This document shows positions 1 to 9,573 of a DNA stretch of 64,000 nt, piece after piece (position 1 is the stretch's first letter; every line of letters starts with the position of its first letter). The translations under genes were made by a program, and so were the position numbers. This DNA comes from Clostridium thermobutyricum (lineage in GTDB: Bacteria; Bacillota; Clostridia; Ch29): positions 1 through 64,000 of the forward strand of contig JAENYD010000003.1 of the NCBI GenBank assembly GCA_016842005.1, written 5' to 3'. The notes beneath the pieces were generated by a model. The model was given only the letters and a program-made list of their open reading frames with translations. It was not told where the DNA came from and searched no databases.

Positions 1-218
1 TCTATGAATACATGAGGATTTAAGGCTTATTGTCCAAAATTAAGGGGTCAGCCCGCATAGCAGTATTTTATCATATTGAACACTGACTAATGCAATAAGT
101 TTAGGGTCATGAAGGCTCAAGGGGGTGGATATGTACAGAGTATTAAGCGGTGGTATTCCCTGGAGAAACGGGATATGGTATAATTAAACAAATAACTGTT
201 TTGACGGGAGGTATTTAA

Positions 219-248
219 ATGGGGATTTTCACATATGGCGTTGTATAA
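219..248 (+). other. short upstream ORF (MGIFTYGVV) with Shine-Dalgarno-like GGGAGGT, just before the hydrolase gene
   Basis: ATG at 219 preceded by gacgggaggtatttaa; stop at 246-248; the next gene's ribosome-binding site follows. Confidence 0.3.
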
Positions 249-272
249 GAGAATAAATCAAGGAGGATTACA

Positions 273-1019
273 ATGCCATATTTCGATTACAAGGGAAAGA
301 AAGTGCACTTTGTTGATAAAGGACAGGGGGATACCTTGCTATTGCTGCCTGGGAATACTTCCTCTTCCTTAATCCACAGTGCGGATATTGATTATTTTGC
401 TACCGGTTTCAGAGTGGTCTGCCCTGATTATCCGGGCTATGGTAAATCGGAAAGAGTAGAAAAACTTGCAGTAGATTTCTGGTGGTCAAATGCAGAGTTG
501 TGTAAAGAGCTACTAAGCTTTTTGGAACAGGAAAATTGTATTGCGCTAGGGTCAAGTGGAGGAGGTATAATTGCACTCAATCTTGCCATAATAGCACCGG
601 CTTTGGTTAGAGCCGTTGTTGCAGACAGTATTACAGGAGAATTTGCAAACGGAAAGGATTTTGAAAGACAGGTGCAAATGAGGAAAAATGCACCGGATGA
701 ATTACGTACTTTCTGGCAGATGGCCCATGGTGAAGATTGGGAAAGGATTATTGAACTGGATTCACAGCTGCTTATTGAAGCTTCTATGCGTCAAGAGAGT
801 TTTTACAGGGGAAGACTGAAAGAGATAAACTGTCCAGTTTTATTGACCGGTAGTTTATCCGATGATGCAATATCCGACGTAGAGGTGAATATTTGCAGTG
901 TGGCACGTCAGATAACCAATTCAAAAACAATATTCTTTCCTACGGGAGGGCATCCGTTAATGTGGAGCAGACCGGAGGATTTCCGTGAAAATGTAATGCA
1001 GTTCTTAGAAAGAATATAA
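273..1019 (+). CDS. alpha/beta hydrolase
   Basis: ORF with RBS aaggagg; LLLPGNTSSS, PDYPGYGKS and GSSGGGIIAL (nucleophile elbow) motifs, C-terminal GGHPLMW. Confidence 0.85.
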   Translation: MPYFDYKGKKVHFVDKGQGDTLLLLPGNTSSSLIHSADIDYFATGFRVVCPDYPGYGKSERVEKLAVDFWWSNAELCKELLSFLEQENCIALGSSGGGIIALNLAIIAPALVRAVVADSITGEFANGKDFERQVQMRKNAPDELRTFWQMAHGEDWERIIELDSQLLIEASMRQESFYRGRLKEINCPVLLTGSLSDDAISDVEVNICSVARQITNSKTIFFPTGGHPLMWSRPEDFRENVMQFLERI

Positions 1020-1082
1020 GGCTGGAAGCATCGGGAGAGGTAAGACTCCCGGTGCTTGATTTTTTTAAGGTTGAGGGAATAC

Positions 1083-1643
1083 TTATTCAATGCCGTATTT
1101 GCCGGGTTTCTCATCGGATGTCTGTTTCTTTGATGCATACAGGTTTCCTGAGGTATCAAGGCCGGCATAAAACACATCTTTTATATCCTGTATGCCGTAA
1201 CCGTTAATCCGGCCCGTCAGCCATGCTTTGTTCTGATTTATATACCTTAAATTATCCTCCATTATTTTGCCGTCTATAATCAGGTCCCGTGTAGGTCCTC
1301 TGTAAGGCGTGGGGATATTCATATCTGACGGGGTTAGCGGCTGCTTCTGGGATTTCGGCAGCACCGAGAGCTTTCCGTCAACCTCCGGCATCGCAAATTC
1401 AACATCGGCTATATTGAATATATTCTTATTTCTTAATTTCATCATCAGTTCCTCAATGGAAAGCCTAACCCGTTTCATGTTTCTTTCGACGATCTGACCG
1501 TTTTCAACTACCGTTACCGGCTCTGAGTTTGTGGCCTTACGTACCAGAAAGCTCTTGATATGAGCAAAGTCGATGATGAGTGTCAAAAGGGATGCGACTA
1601 TCAGTATGACGAAGCCGGATAACGAAGGGTTTTCCTGTACCAT
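1083..1643 (-). pseudogene. DUF421/YetF-type membrane protein, N-terminally truncated
   Basis: DUF421-like signature (EPVTVVENGQIVERNMKRVRLSIEELMMKLRNKNIFNIADVEFAMPEVDGKLSVLPK) but only about one TM segment remains; in-frame stop just upstream. Confidence 0.6.
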
Positions 1644-2679
1644 AGCAGCGTTAACCGTTGCCGAGCGGTATTATTCAAGGACGGTGTACAGATATCTGTC
1701 CCAGATTATAAGCAGCATTACCGGAGTATTTCCCTTTTCGGTTGCCGAAGTATTAATTATTGCAGTTTTGCTGCTGATAACAGCCGGTGTCATATACAGC
1801 ATTTTAAAGCTTGTCAGGAGTCCGGCAGAAAGACTGAAACTGGTTATTAAGCAATTATCAATTGCAGCCGTTGCCGTAAGTGTGGTGTATTTTTCTTTTA
1901 TTATGACCTGGGGATTGAATTATCATCGGGTATCCATCGCTTCCATTGCAAATCTGGATGTTCGGCCGGCTTCGGTGGAGGAACTGGAGTCCCTGTGCAG
2001 GTATTTGATTGACAGGGCCAACGGGCTGAGAGAGTTGGTGGAGGAAGACCGGGACGGCGTCATGATTTGCCCCGGGGGAGCCGGGGATATACTGGAAAGG
2101 GCTTATAAAGGCTATGAACTGGCATCCGAAGTGTACCCCGAACTGGGGGGTAAATACGGAAGGCCCAAGGGGGTAATGCTGTCCGGAATTATGTCGTACC
2201 AGGGAATAGGGGGGATATATTTTCCTTTTACCGGCGAGGCCAATGTGAACGTTTCCGGGCCCCATTTCATGATACCTTTTACCGCTTCCCATGAAATGGC
2301 CCATCAAAGGGGATTTGCCCGGGAAGACGAGGCCAATTACATCGGATACCTGACTTCCATAATGCATCCCGACTATGATTTCCGATACTCAGGTACAATG
2401 GCTGCCCTGCAGTATTCTATGAATGCTTTGAGGAGACAGGATATGGACAGGTATAAACGGCTGAAGGAAGAGTACAGCGACGGGGTAGCCAGGGATTTCC
2501 AGGCATGGTACGAGCATTGCAAGCAGCATGAAGGCTTTGTCAGCAGAACTACCGACAGAATTAATGACGCATATCTTCAGGCTAATGCTCAAAGTGACGG
2601 TGTACGGAGCTACGGCCGGATGGTCGACCTGCTCCTTGCTCATTACCGGGATGTTTTACCCGATGACTACCACCGCTAA
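1573..2679 (+). CDS. DUF3810-like membrane protein; 5' end probably truncated or fused to antisense of the DUF421 gene
   Basis: VAERYYSRTVYRYLSQIISSITGVFPFSVAEVLII and HEMAHQRGFAREDEANYIGYL resemble DUF3810; family-like similarity begins about residue 28, earlier residues are antisense to DUF421. Confidence 0.6.
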   Translation: MMSVKRDATISMTKPDNEGFSCTIAALTVAERYYSRTVYRYLSQIISSITGVFPFSVAEVLIIAVLLLITAGVIYSILKLVRSPAERLKLVIKQLSIAAVAVSVVYFSFIMTWGLNYHRVSIASIANLDVRPASVEELESLCRYLIDRANGLRELVEEDRDGVMICPGGAGDILERAYKGYELASEVYPELGGKYGRPKGVMLSGIMSYQGIGGIYFPFTGEANVNVSGPHFMIPFTASHEMAHQRGFAREDEANYIGYLTSIMHPDYDFRYSGTMAALQYSMNALRRQDMDRYKRLKEEYSDGVARDFQAWYEHCKQHEGFVSRTTDRINDAYLQANAQSDGVRSYGRMVDLLLAHYRDVLPDDYHR

Positions 2680-2720
2680 TACTCCCGTCCTCTCAGGCAG
2701 GAGATAAACGGTGTTGCGTT
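2654..2720 (-). repeat. dispersed structured repeat, copy D
   Basis: minus strand CACCGTTTATCTCCTGCCTGAGAGGACGGGAGTATTAGCGGTGGTAGTCATCGGGTAAAAC aligns along its length with 36620-36682. Confidence 0.65.
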
Positions 2721-2748
2721 TCTGGAAGCACTGCAAACAGTCCCCACG

Positions 2749-2768
2749 CTACCTTCGGGTAGTTTTTT
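2749..2768 (+). terminator. Rho-independent terminator
   Basis: CTACC-TTCG-GGTAG followed by TTTTTT. Confidence 0.7.
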
Positions 2769-3148
2769 AACAATAAAACCGGTATCAGCATCTCTGATTT
2801 TTCTTTAAAACAAATTTAGCTTAAATTGTATTTTATTTATGATATACTATAAAATAATAATTAATCAAAATCTGCCCCGACTGTCCGGGTAACAATACTG
2901 TGCAACCGTTTTCCTCCTGTCCATAATTTTGTGAGGGGGAAAAAAATTGCTTTTCGCCGGACTTTAATAATTCAGCTCATTTAGCCGGGGGTTCAAAAAA
3001 TTCTGCGGCCTCCCACCAAGGGATTATCAGAGACGCCATTCCAATTGATATTGCTGCAGTACTCCTCGAATTATCCGTATCAGCCTTACACCCCGATTTT
3101 GGAGCAGAAAATAAATACTTTTTGTTTAAAATACAGGAGGAGGATACT

Positions 3149-3370
3149 ATGCAATTAGGTAACTGGGTTAAATTAATTCTGGATTCATTATATGACGGCA
3201 TATTGATTGCGAATAAAGATTGCATAGTTGAATATGTAAATCCTTCTTACACAAGAATAACAGGGGTCAGATACGATGAAATCGTGGGCAAACCTCTGCT
3301 GGAGGTCAGACAAACAAAACCGTTAGCAAGTAAAAAAGAGAAATATTTTTCCGGAATTTTAGAAATATAG
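3149..3370 (+). pseudogene. truncated PAS-domain regulator (probable remnant of a sigma-54-dependent activator)
   Basis: RBS aggaggagg; ILDSLYDGILIANKDCIVEYVNPSYTRITGVRYDEIVGKPLLEVR is a typical regulator PAS start, then the ORF ends with no AAA+ or HTH domain. Confidence 0.55.
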
Positions 3371-3398
3371 TTTATTTATGAGCATTGCTACAAAAATA

Positions 3399-3428
3399 CT
3401 GCCCCGCAGGGGGCAGGATTTTTTTTTG
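3399..3428 (+). terminator. Rho-independent terminator after the truncated regulator
   Basis: CTGCCCC-GCA-GGGGGCAG followed by a T-run. Confidence 0.75.
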
Positions 3429-3437
3429 CGGACGATT

Positions 3438-3453
3438 TGGTATGGTATTTGCA
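3438..3453 (+). promoter_or_regulatory. candidate sigma-54 promoter
   Basis: TGGTATGGTATTTGCA versus consensus TGGCACGNNNNTTGCA; GG/GC spacing conserved; upstream of the CitMHS transporter. Confidence 0.6.
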
Positions 3454-3502
3454 AATATAATTTGTAACCGCGCGGGTATAAAAATGATGGGAGGTATAGC
3501 AT

Positions 3503-4798
3503 ATGTTAGCGTTTTTAGGGTTTTTAACAATCATAGTTCTTCTTACCCTTATAATGACAAAAAAACTGTCACCTGTTGTGGCGTTGATTGCAGTTCCGAT
3601 TGTCGTTTCGGTCATTGGTGGTTTTGCCGGTGAGGTAGGCGGTTATATTACTGACGGCATTAAGAGCATTGCTCCGGTGGGAACCATGTTCATATTTGCC
3701 ATACTGTTTTTCGGGATACTGACTGATGCAGGGACCTTTGACCCCATTATCAATAAAATATTAAAACTGGTAGGGAATGACCCTGTCAAGATAGCAATAG
3801 GTACGGCAGTGCTTGCCATGCTGGTGCATCTTGACGGTTCGGGGGCTGTAACCTTCTTAATAACCATTCCTGCGATGCTTCCCCTTTACGATACTCTTAA
3901 AATGGACAGGAGGGTTCTGGCGACCATAGTAGCTCTATCGGCGGGAACAATGAATGTTCTTCCATGGGGGGGACCTACTATAAGGGCTGCTACTTCATTG
4001 GAGATACCTGTTACCGAATTATTTAATCCCCTGTTACCTGCATTGATAGCAGGACTGATATTTGTAATATTCGTTGCATACAGACTGGGGAAAAAAGAAA
4101 AACAAAGGCTGGGAGACATTGCATCTGACCAGTTGCAAATACAGAGGGAAATAGACGAAGAGAAACAAAAACTTGCAAGGCCGAAAATGTTTTTTGTCAA
4201 CGTTTTAATAATCATTGCTTCGGTTGTTACATTAATTTCCGGCAAGCTGCCTCCTGTAGTGATATTTATGATGGCCTTTGCCCTTTCCCTGGTGATTAAT
4301 TACCCAAGCGTGAAAGAACAGAGACAGAGAGTTGACGCCCATGCCAAGGCTGCTTTGATGATGGCAAGCATATTGTTTGCCGCAGGGGCCTTTATCGGTA
4401 TCATGAAAGGGTCAGGAATGATAACAGAGATGGCCAATGCAGCCGTGTCCGTTATCCCTTCGACCCTGGGAAAACTTATACCTGTTATTACCGGAGTTAT
4501 CTCAATGCCGGCAAGTTTACTCTTTGACCCTGATTCCTTCTATTTTGGTGTATTGCCTGTACTGTCGGCGGCAGCCAGAGGGTTTGGGGTATCAGCCCTG
4601 AACGTTGGAAGGGCAGCTATCCTGGGGCAAATGACAACAGGCTTTCCGGTAAGTCCCTTGACAGGCTCCACTTTCCTGTTAATAGGATTGACCGGAGTAG
4701 ACCTGGGGGAACACCAGAAGAAAACCATTCCTTATGCATTTGCCACAACTATAGTGATGCTTATTGTAGCGATTATTATAGGAGCAATAAAACTATAA
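3503..4798 (+). CDS. CitMHS-type citrate/organic acid transporter
   Basis: 431 aa, many TM segments; HLDGSGAVTFLITIPAMLPLY and GTMNVLPWGGP resemble the CitMHS family. Confidence 0.75.
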   Translation: MLAFLGFLTIIVLLTLIMTKKLSPVVALIAVPIVVSVIGGFAGEVGGYITDGIKSIAPVGTMFIFAILFFGILTDAGTFDPIINKILKLVGNDPVKIAIGTAVLAMLVHLDGSGAVTFLITIPAMLPLYDTLKMDRRVLATIVALSAGTMNVLPWGGPTIRAATSLEIPVTELFNPLLPALIAGLIFVIFVAYRLGKKEKQRLGDIASDQLQIQREIDEEKQKLARPKMFFVNVLIIIASVVTLISGKLPPVVIFMMAFALSLVINYPSVKEQRQRVDAHAKAALMMASILFAAGAFIGIMKGSGMITEMANAAVSVIPSTLGKLIPVITGVISMPASLLFDPDSFYFGVLPVLSAAARGFGVSALNVGRAAILGQMTTGFPVSPLTGSTFLLIGLTGVDLGEHQKKTIPYAFATTIVMLIVAIIIGAIKL

Positions 4799-4853
4799 AC
4801 AGGATTATTGACTTCAGGTGAGACTTTTAACTGGTCTTAAGGGTAAGAAACCG

Positions 4854-4930
4854 CTATCCGGGGACGTGGCGCCTATCATATCCCGTCTGAGAGGGCCGGA
4901 AGTGTTGGCGGCGCGGTAGTCTTCGGATAA
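4854..4930 (+). repeat. dispersed structured repeat, copy A
   Basis: TATCCGGGGACGTGGCGCCTATCATATCCCGTCTGAGAGGGCCGGAAGTGTTGGCGGCGCGGTAGTCTTCGGATAA aligns with copies B and D. Confidence 0.65.
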
Positions 4931-4985
4931 ACAAATCAGTATTTATTGGTTCTGCAAAATTGAGTTATAAATAGGAGGTCCGTAG

Positions 4986-6341
4986 ATGGAAAGGATACGT
5001 ATAGGCTGCGGTGCGGGATATGCAGGTGACCGCCTTGAGCCGGCTTTGGAATTAATAGAACATGGCAATATAAAATATATAATTTTTGAATGCCTGGCAG
5101 AAAGGACCATTGCCATTGCTCAGCAGCAAAAGCTTGTTGACCCCACCAAAGGTTATAATTCGTTGCTGGAGCACCGTATGGAAAAAGTATTGCCGTTGTG
5201 TCATGAAAAAGATGTAAAAATAATTACCAACATGGGGGCGGCAAACCCTGAGGCTGCAGTGAAAAAGGTAAAGAATATGGCTGTGGAAATGGGCCTGGAA
5301 GGCATTAAAATCGCAGCAGTATTAGGCGATAATATTTTTCACAATATTGAAAGATACCTGGATAATGAAGTGCTGGAAACCGGTCAGAAGCTCAGAGACC
5401 TGAAAGGAGAACTTATTTCTGCCAATGCCTATCTGGGAATGGACGGTATAATCCAGGCGCTGGAAAATGGAGCGGACATTGTTATAACGGGACGTGTAGC
5501 CGATCCTGCCCTGTTTCTTGCACCAATAGTATATGAATATGGATGGGATAAAGAAGATTATAACCTGATAGGCAGCGGTATTCTGATAGGTCATTTGCTG
5601 GAATGTGCTGCACAGATAACAGGCGGATATTATGCGGATCCGGGGGTTAAAGATGTCCCTGACCTGTGGAAGGTCGGTTTCCCGATAGCAGAAGTCTGGG
5701 AGACAGGGCAGGCGGTAATTACAAAAGTAGAGGGTTCGGGAGGCATTGTTACACCGGATACCTGCAAAGAACAGCTTCTATATGAGATACATGACCCGTC
5801 AAGGTATATTACTCCGGATGGAATAGCTGATTTCACCAGTGTTACCATTGAGCAAGCCGGTAAAGACCGTGTCATGGTAAAAGGAGCCGCCGGAAAGCAA
5901 AAGCCGGATACGCTTAAGGTGAGCATAGGATATAAGGACTGTTACATTGGTGAAGGGGAGATAAGTTACGGCGGTCCCGGAGCCTATGAAAGGGCAAGAC
6001 TTGCCGGGGAAATAGTGAAAAAACGGCTGGAGTACTTGAATATCCCCATCCAGGAGATGCGCATCGACCTGATAGGATTTAATTCCCTGTTCGGGGACAG
6101 TATCAGCCATAACACCAGTCTGGATACATCCGGGCTGAATGAGGTAAGGCTTAGGGTGGCAGGCAGAACGATTGACAGATCAGATGCAGTAAAGATAGGC
6201 AATGAAGTGGAAGCCCTTTACACCAACGGTCCGGCTGCCGGCGGGGGAGCATCCAAGTCGGTAAATGAAGTAATATCCATCGCATCAATATTCATACCCA
6301 GAAATGATATAGATATCCAGGTAGTTTACGAGGAGGTATGA
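4986..6341 (+). CDS. AtuA-type acyclic terpene utilisation family protein (DUF1446)
   Basis: RBS ataggaggtccgtag; full-length 451 aa; RIGCGAGYAGDR and ITGRVADPALFLAP motifs. Confidence 0.8.
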   Translation: MERIRIGCGAGYAGDRLEPALELIEHGNIKYIIFECLAERTIAIAQQQKLVDPTKGYNSLLEHRMEKVLPLCHEKDVKIITNMGAANPEAAVKKVKNMAVEMGLEGIKIAAVLGDNIFHNIERYLDNEVLETGQKLRDLKGELISANAYLGMDGIIQALENGADIVITGRVADPALFLAPIVYEYGWDKEDYNLIGSGILIGHLLECAAQITGGYYADPGVKDVPDLWKVGFPIAEVWETGQAVITKVEGSGGIVTPDTCKEQLLYEIHDPSRYITPDGIADFTSVTIEQAGKDRVMVKGAAGKQKPDTLKVSIGYKDCYIGEGEISYGGPGAYERARLAGEIVKKRLEYLNIPIQEMRIDLIGFNSLFGDSISHNTSLDTSGLNEVRLRVAGRTIDRSDAVKIGNEVEALYTNGPAAGGGASKSVNEVISIASIFIPRNDIDIQVVYEEV

Positions 6342-6655
6342 AGGAAATGAGATTAAGGGAAATTGCCCATTCAAGAACCGGAGACAAAGGAGATATTTCC
6401 AATATATCGGTTATTGCTTACAAACAGGAAGACTATAAAAAGATTGAAAAATATGTTACCGCTGAGAAAGTGAAAGAATGGTTTAAAGACATAGTGAGAG
6501 GTGAAGTGAAAAGATACGAACTACCGGGCATAGGAGCCTTGAACTTTGTAATGTACAAAGCACTGGGCGGAGGGGTTACCCGATCTCTTTCTGTCGACAA
6601 ACATGGAAAGTGTCTGAGCGCTTCACTGCTGGAAATGGAGATACCTGAACAGTAG
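6338..6655 (+). CDS. AtuA C-terminal-like small domain protein
   Basis: overlaps the previous stop codon; LREIAHSRTGDKGDISNISVIAY is typical of AtuA C-terminal domains. Confidence 0.8.
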   Translation: MKEMRLREIAHSRTGDKGDISNISVIAYKQEDYKKIEKYVTAEKVKEWFKDIVRGEVKRYELPGIGALNFVMYKALGGGVTRSLSVDKHGKCLSASLLEMEIPEQ

Positions 6656-6840
6656 ATAAAAACAAGTGGAGATGCCTCGCCGGGTCCTTTTCCAATCATC
6701 AGGTCATGCAAGGTATATTACCGGGAATATGTACAGATTTGATGGCGGGGATGACCGCAAAGCAGGTTCTCAATCCTATGTTCCCTGACATCTTGTAGTG
6801 CGGTTATGGACTTCACCTCCACGGGAGATATGGAAATTTA

Positions 6841-6872
6841 GCCTCCGGCTTAATAGCCGGAGGTTTTTTGTG
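6841..6872 (+). terminator. Rho-independent terminator
   Basis: GCCTCCGGC-TTAATA-GCCGGAGG followed by TTTTTT. Confidence 0.85.
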
Positions 6873-6985
6873 ACCGTCGGGCTATCAGAGTATGCAGAGC
6901 GGCCGGACTGTAAAGAATGATCATAAAGCCAGGCTCGCATTCTTTGCCAGTCCGGATTTCTACATGCCGGTGACAGGTTCTTTAT

Positions 6986-7780
6986 CTAATCCAATGCGCT
7001 GCGCAAGCTGCTTATAAAATCCAGAACCCGTTCCTCAATGTTTCCCTCCATTATTCCCTGTTCTATTTTTTGAATAACCGCACTGCCGACAATCAGCCCA
7101 TCAGATAGTTCTCTTAGATTTCTTACAGTTTCTTCACTGGATATGCCGAAGCCAATGGCCAGCGGGATAGGTGTATATTTCCTCACTTTGCCTGTAAAAT
7201 CCGATAAGCTTGCTTCAAAGCGGTCCCTTATGCCGGTCACCCCTCTGGATGAAATGCAATATACAAAACCCCGGGCACCGGTAACAATATCTTTTATCCT
7301 GCCTTCTGATGTGGGGGCAACAAGAGGGATTAGATCAACGGGATAATCCTTCATGACTTCGGATAATTCCTTTCTTTCCTCTAGAGGCAGGTCCGGAATG
7401 ACTAACCCGTCTATACCATGCGTCAGGCAGTTATCCAAAAACCTTTCAATCCCATACCTGAAGACTGAATTAAAATATACTAAAAATACGATAGGTATGT
7501 CTGTTTTCTCCCTTATCTTTAGAACCGTACTAAAGATAGCATTGATATTTGTCCCTGCCTTTAATGCCCTTTGGGAGGCCCTCTGAATTATCGGGCCATC
7601 AGCCAGAGGGTCCGAATAGGGTATGCCAAGCTCTATAATGTCAGCCCCAGCCTTCTCCAGTGTAATCACCAGGTTAAGCGTGGTGTTCAAATCAGGGTCC
7701 CCGGCGGTTATATATGTTATTAATGCCTTTCGGTTTTTATTCCTTAGTGAGCTGAAGGTTTCAGTTATCCTGCTATTCAT
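6986..7780 (-). CDS. trpA: tryptophan synthase alpha subunit
   Basis: [26 protein letters not shown] motifs; operon context. Confidence 0.97.
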   Translation of the reverse strand: MNSRITETFSSLRNKNRKALITYITAGDPDLNTTLNLVITLEKAGADIIELGIPYSDPLADGPIIQRASQRALKAGTNINAIFSTVLKIREKTDIPIVFLVYFNSVFRYGIERFLDNCLTHGIDGLVIPDLPLEERKELSEVMKDYPVDLIPLVAPTSEGRIKDIVTGARGFVYCISSRGVTGIRDRFEASLSDFTGKVRKYTPIPLAIGFGISSEETVRNLRELSDGLIVGSAVIQKIEQGIMEGNIEERVLDFISSLRSALD

Positions 7781-8969
7781 TATCTATCCCTCCCATGACC
7801 TTTGATACAGTATCCATATCTTTATCACCCCTGCCGGATAAACTGACTACTATGATATCATCCTTACGGGTATCCGGTGCCAGCTTCATCAAATACGCTA
7901 TTGCATGGGCGCTTTCCAGTGCAGGAATAATTCCTTCGGTGGTGGTCAGATACCGGAACGCGTCTATAGCGTCATTATCGGTTACAGCCACATAATTTGC
8001 TCTGCCGGTGGAATGGAAATAGGCGTGCTCCGGTCCTACTCCCGGATAATCCAATCCGGCCGATATGGAATGTACCGGCATAATCTGTCCATTTTCATCC
8101 TGAAGCATATAAGTCATCATGCCATGAATCACACCGACAGACCCTTTACTGATGGTTGCCGCATGCTTGTCGGTATGGATGCCAAGACCCCCTGCCTCAA
8201 CGCCGTATATCTTTATTTCCCTTTCCTCATGAAATGGATAGAATAAACCCATTGCATTACTTCCACCGCCCACACAGGCCACCAGATAATCGGGCAGCCT
8301 CCCTTCCTTTTCCATAATCTGTTCTTTGACTTCATCTCCGATGATTCTTTGAAAATCCCTTACCATGGTGGGATAGGGATGGGGTCCCACAACAGAACCT
8401 ATCACGTAAAAAGTATGGTCCACATTTGCAACCCAGTCCCTTATAGCCTCATTGGTGGCATCCTTCAGTGTGCCTGACCCGCAAGACACCGGGTTTACCT
8501 TTGAACCCAGCAGTTTCATTTTAAATACATTTAATGATTGCCGCTCAATGTCCTCCTCTCCCATATATACCTCACAGGGCAATCCAAACATTGCACATAT
8601 GGTAGCGGTTGCAACCCCGTGCTGTCCTGCTCCGGTTTCCGCTATGATGCGCTTTTTCCCCATTCTTTTTGCCAGTAAGACCTGGCCTATCACATTATTG
8701 ATTTTGTGGGCCCCTGTGTGGTTCAGGTCCTCCCGTTTTAAATAGACCTTTCCTCCACCTAGGTTTCCGGTTAAATTTTCTGCAAAATATAATGGGGTGG
8801 GTCTTCCCGAGTATTCCTTCAAATAATGCCTGTATGCATTTTTGAAGGCTTTGTCATGCTTTGCCTTTACATATTCCCTTTCCAGCTCTATTAAGGCGTT
8901 CATCAAGGTTTCGGGTACAAATTGGCCTCCGAATTTTCCGAACCTTTTAGGAATTATTTCGGTCTTCAT
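7773..8969 (-). CDS. trpB: tryptophan synthase beta subunit
   Basis: [37 protein letters not shown]. Confidence 0.98.
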   Translation of the reverse strand: MKTEIIPKRFGKFGGQFVPETLMNALIELEREYVKAKHDKAFKNAYRHYLKEYSGRPTPLYFAENLTGNLGGGKVYLKREDLNHTGAHKINNVIGQVLLAKRMGKKRIIAETGAGQHGVATATICAMFGLPCEVYMGEEDIERQSLNVFKMKLLGSKVNPVSCGSGTLKDATNEAIRDWVANVDHTFYVIGSVVGPHPYPTMVRDFQRIIGDEVKEQIMEKEGRLPDYLVACVGGGSNAMGLFYPFHEEREIKIYGVEAGGLGIHTDKHAATISKGSVGVIHGMMTYMLQDENGQIMPVHSISAGLDYPGVGPEHAYFHSTGRANYVAVTDNDAIDAFRYLTTTEGIIPALESAHAIAYLMKLAPDTRKDDIIVVSLSGRGDKDMDTVSKVMGGIDNE

Positions 8970-8970
8970 C

Positions 8971-9573
8971 TTATCCCCTCACATTTCCAATAAATTTTTT
9001 TATTTTTTCACAGTCTTTATATCCATCGGTTTCAACACCACTGCTCACATCAACAACCACAGGCCGGACAATTTCAATGGCTTTTTTTACATTTTCAGGG
9101 GTAAGGCCGCCTGCTAAAATAACAAACGGATATCTATCCATACTTGAGGCAACACTCCAGTGAAAAGTTTTTCCTGTTCCGCCGTACTGTCCGCGGACAG
9201 ACGTATCTAATAAAAATCCGTCCACATCATATTTCCCCAATTGTTTTAAGCTGGTTACGTCTTTTATTCTGAATGCCTTCCATACCTCATATTCAAAGCT
9301 GTTACAATACTCCGGCGGTTCATCTCCGTGAAACTGCAGTATATCCAGATGGCAATACCGGGCGGTTTCCCTTACTTCACTGGCAGGTGTATTTAAAAAT
9401 ACTCCCACTTTTTTTATGTTCCTGTCCAGTCCCGCAATCAGGCTTTTTGCTTTGTATTTATCAATCCGTCTGTTGCTTTCTGCAAACACGAAACCGGCAT
9501 AATCAGGCTTTAGCTTGTTGACATACAGGATATCCTTCTCCCGCATTAATCCGCATATTTTCACCTTTGTCAA
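8971..9573 (-). CDS. trpF: phosphoribosylanthranilate isomerase
   Basis: [34 protein letters not shown]. Confidence 0.96.
   Translation of the reverse strand: MTKVKICGLMREKDILYVNKLKPDYAGFVFAESNRRIDKYKAKSLIAGLDRNIKKVGVFLNTPASEVRETARYCHLDILQFHGDEPPEYCNSFEYEVWKAFRIKDVTSLKQLGKYDVDGFLLDTSVRGQYGGTGKTFHWSVASSMDRYPFVILAGGLTPENVKKAIEIVRPVVVDVSSGVETDGYKDCEKIKKFIGNVRG

Noticed and set aside
3385-3633. 82-aa plus-strand ORF overlapping the transporter start
   Set aside because: Out of frame with the well-supported CitMHS transporter and spans a terminator.
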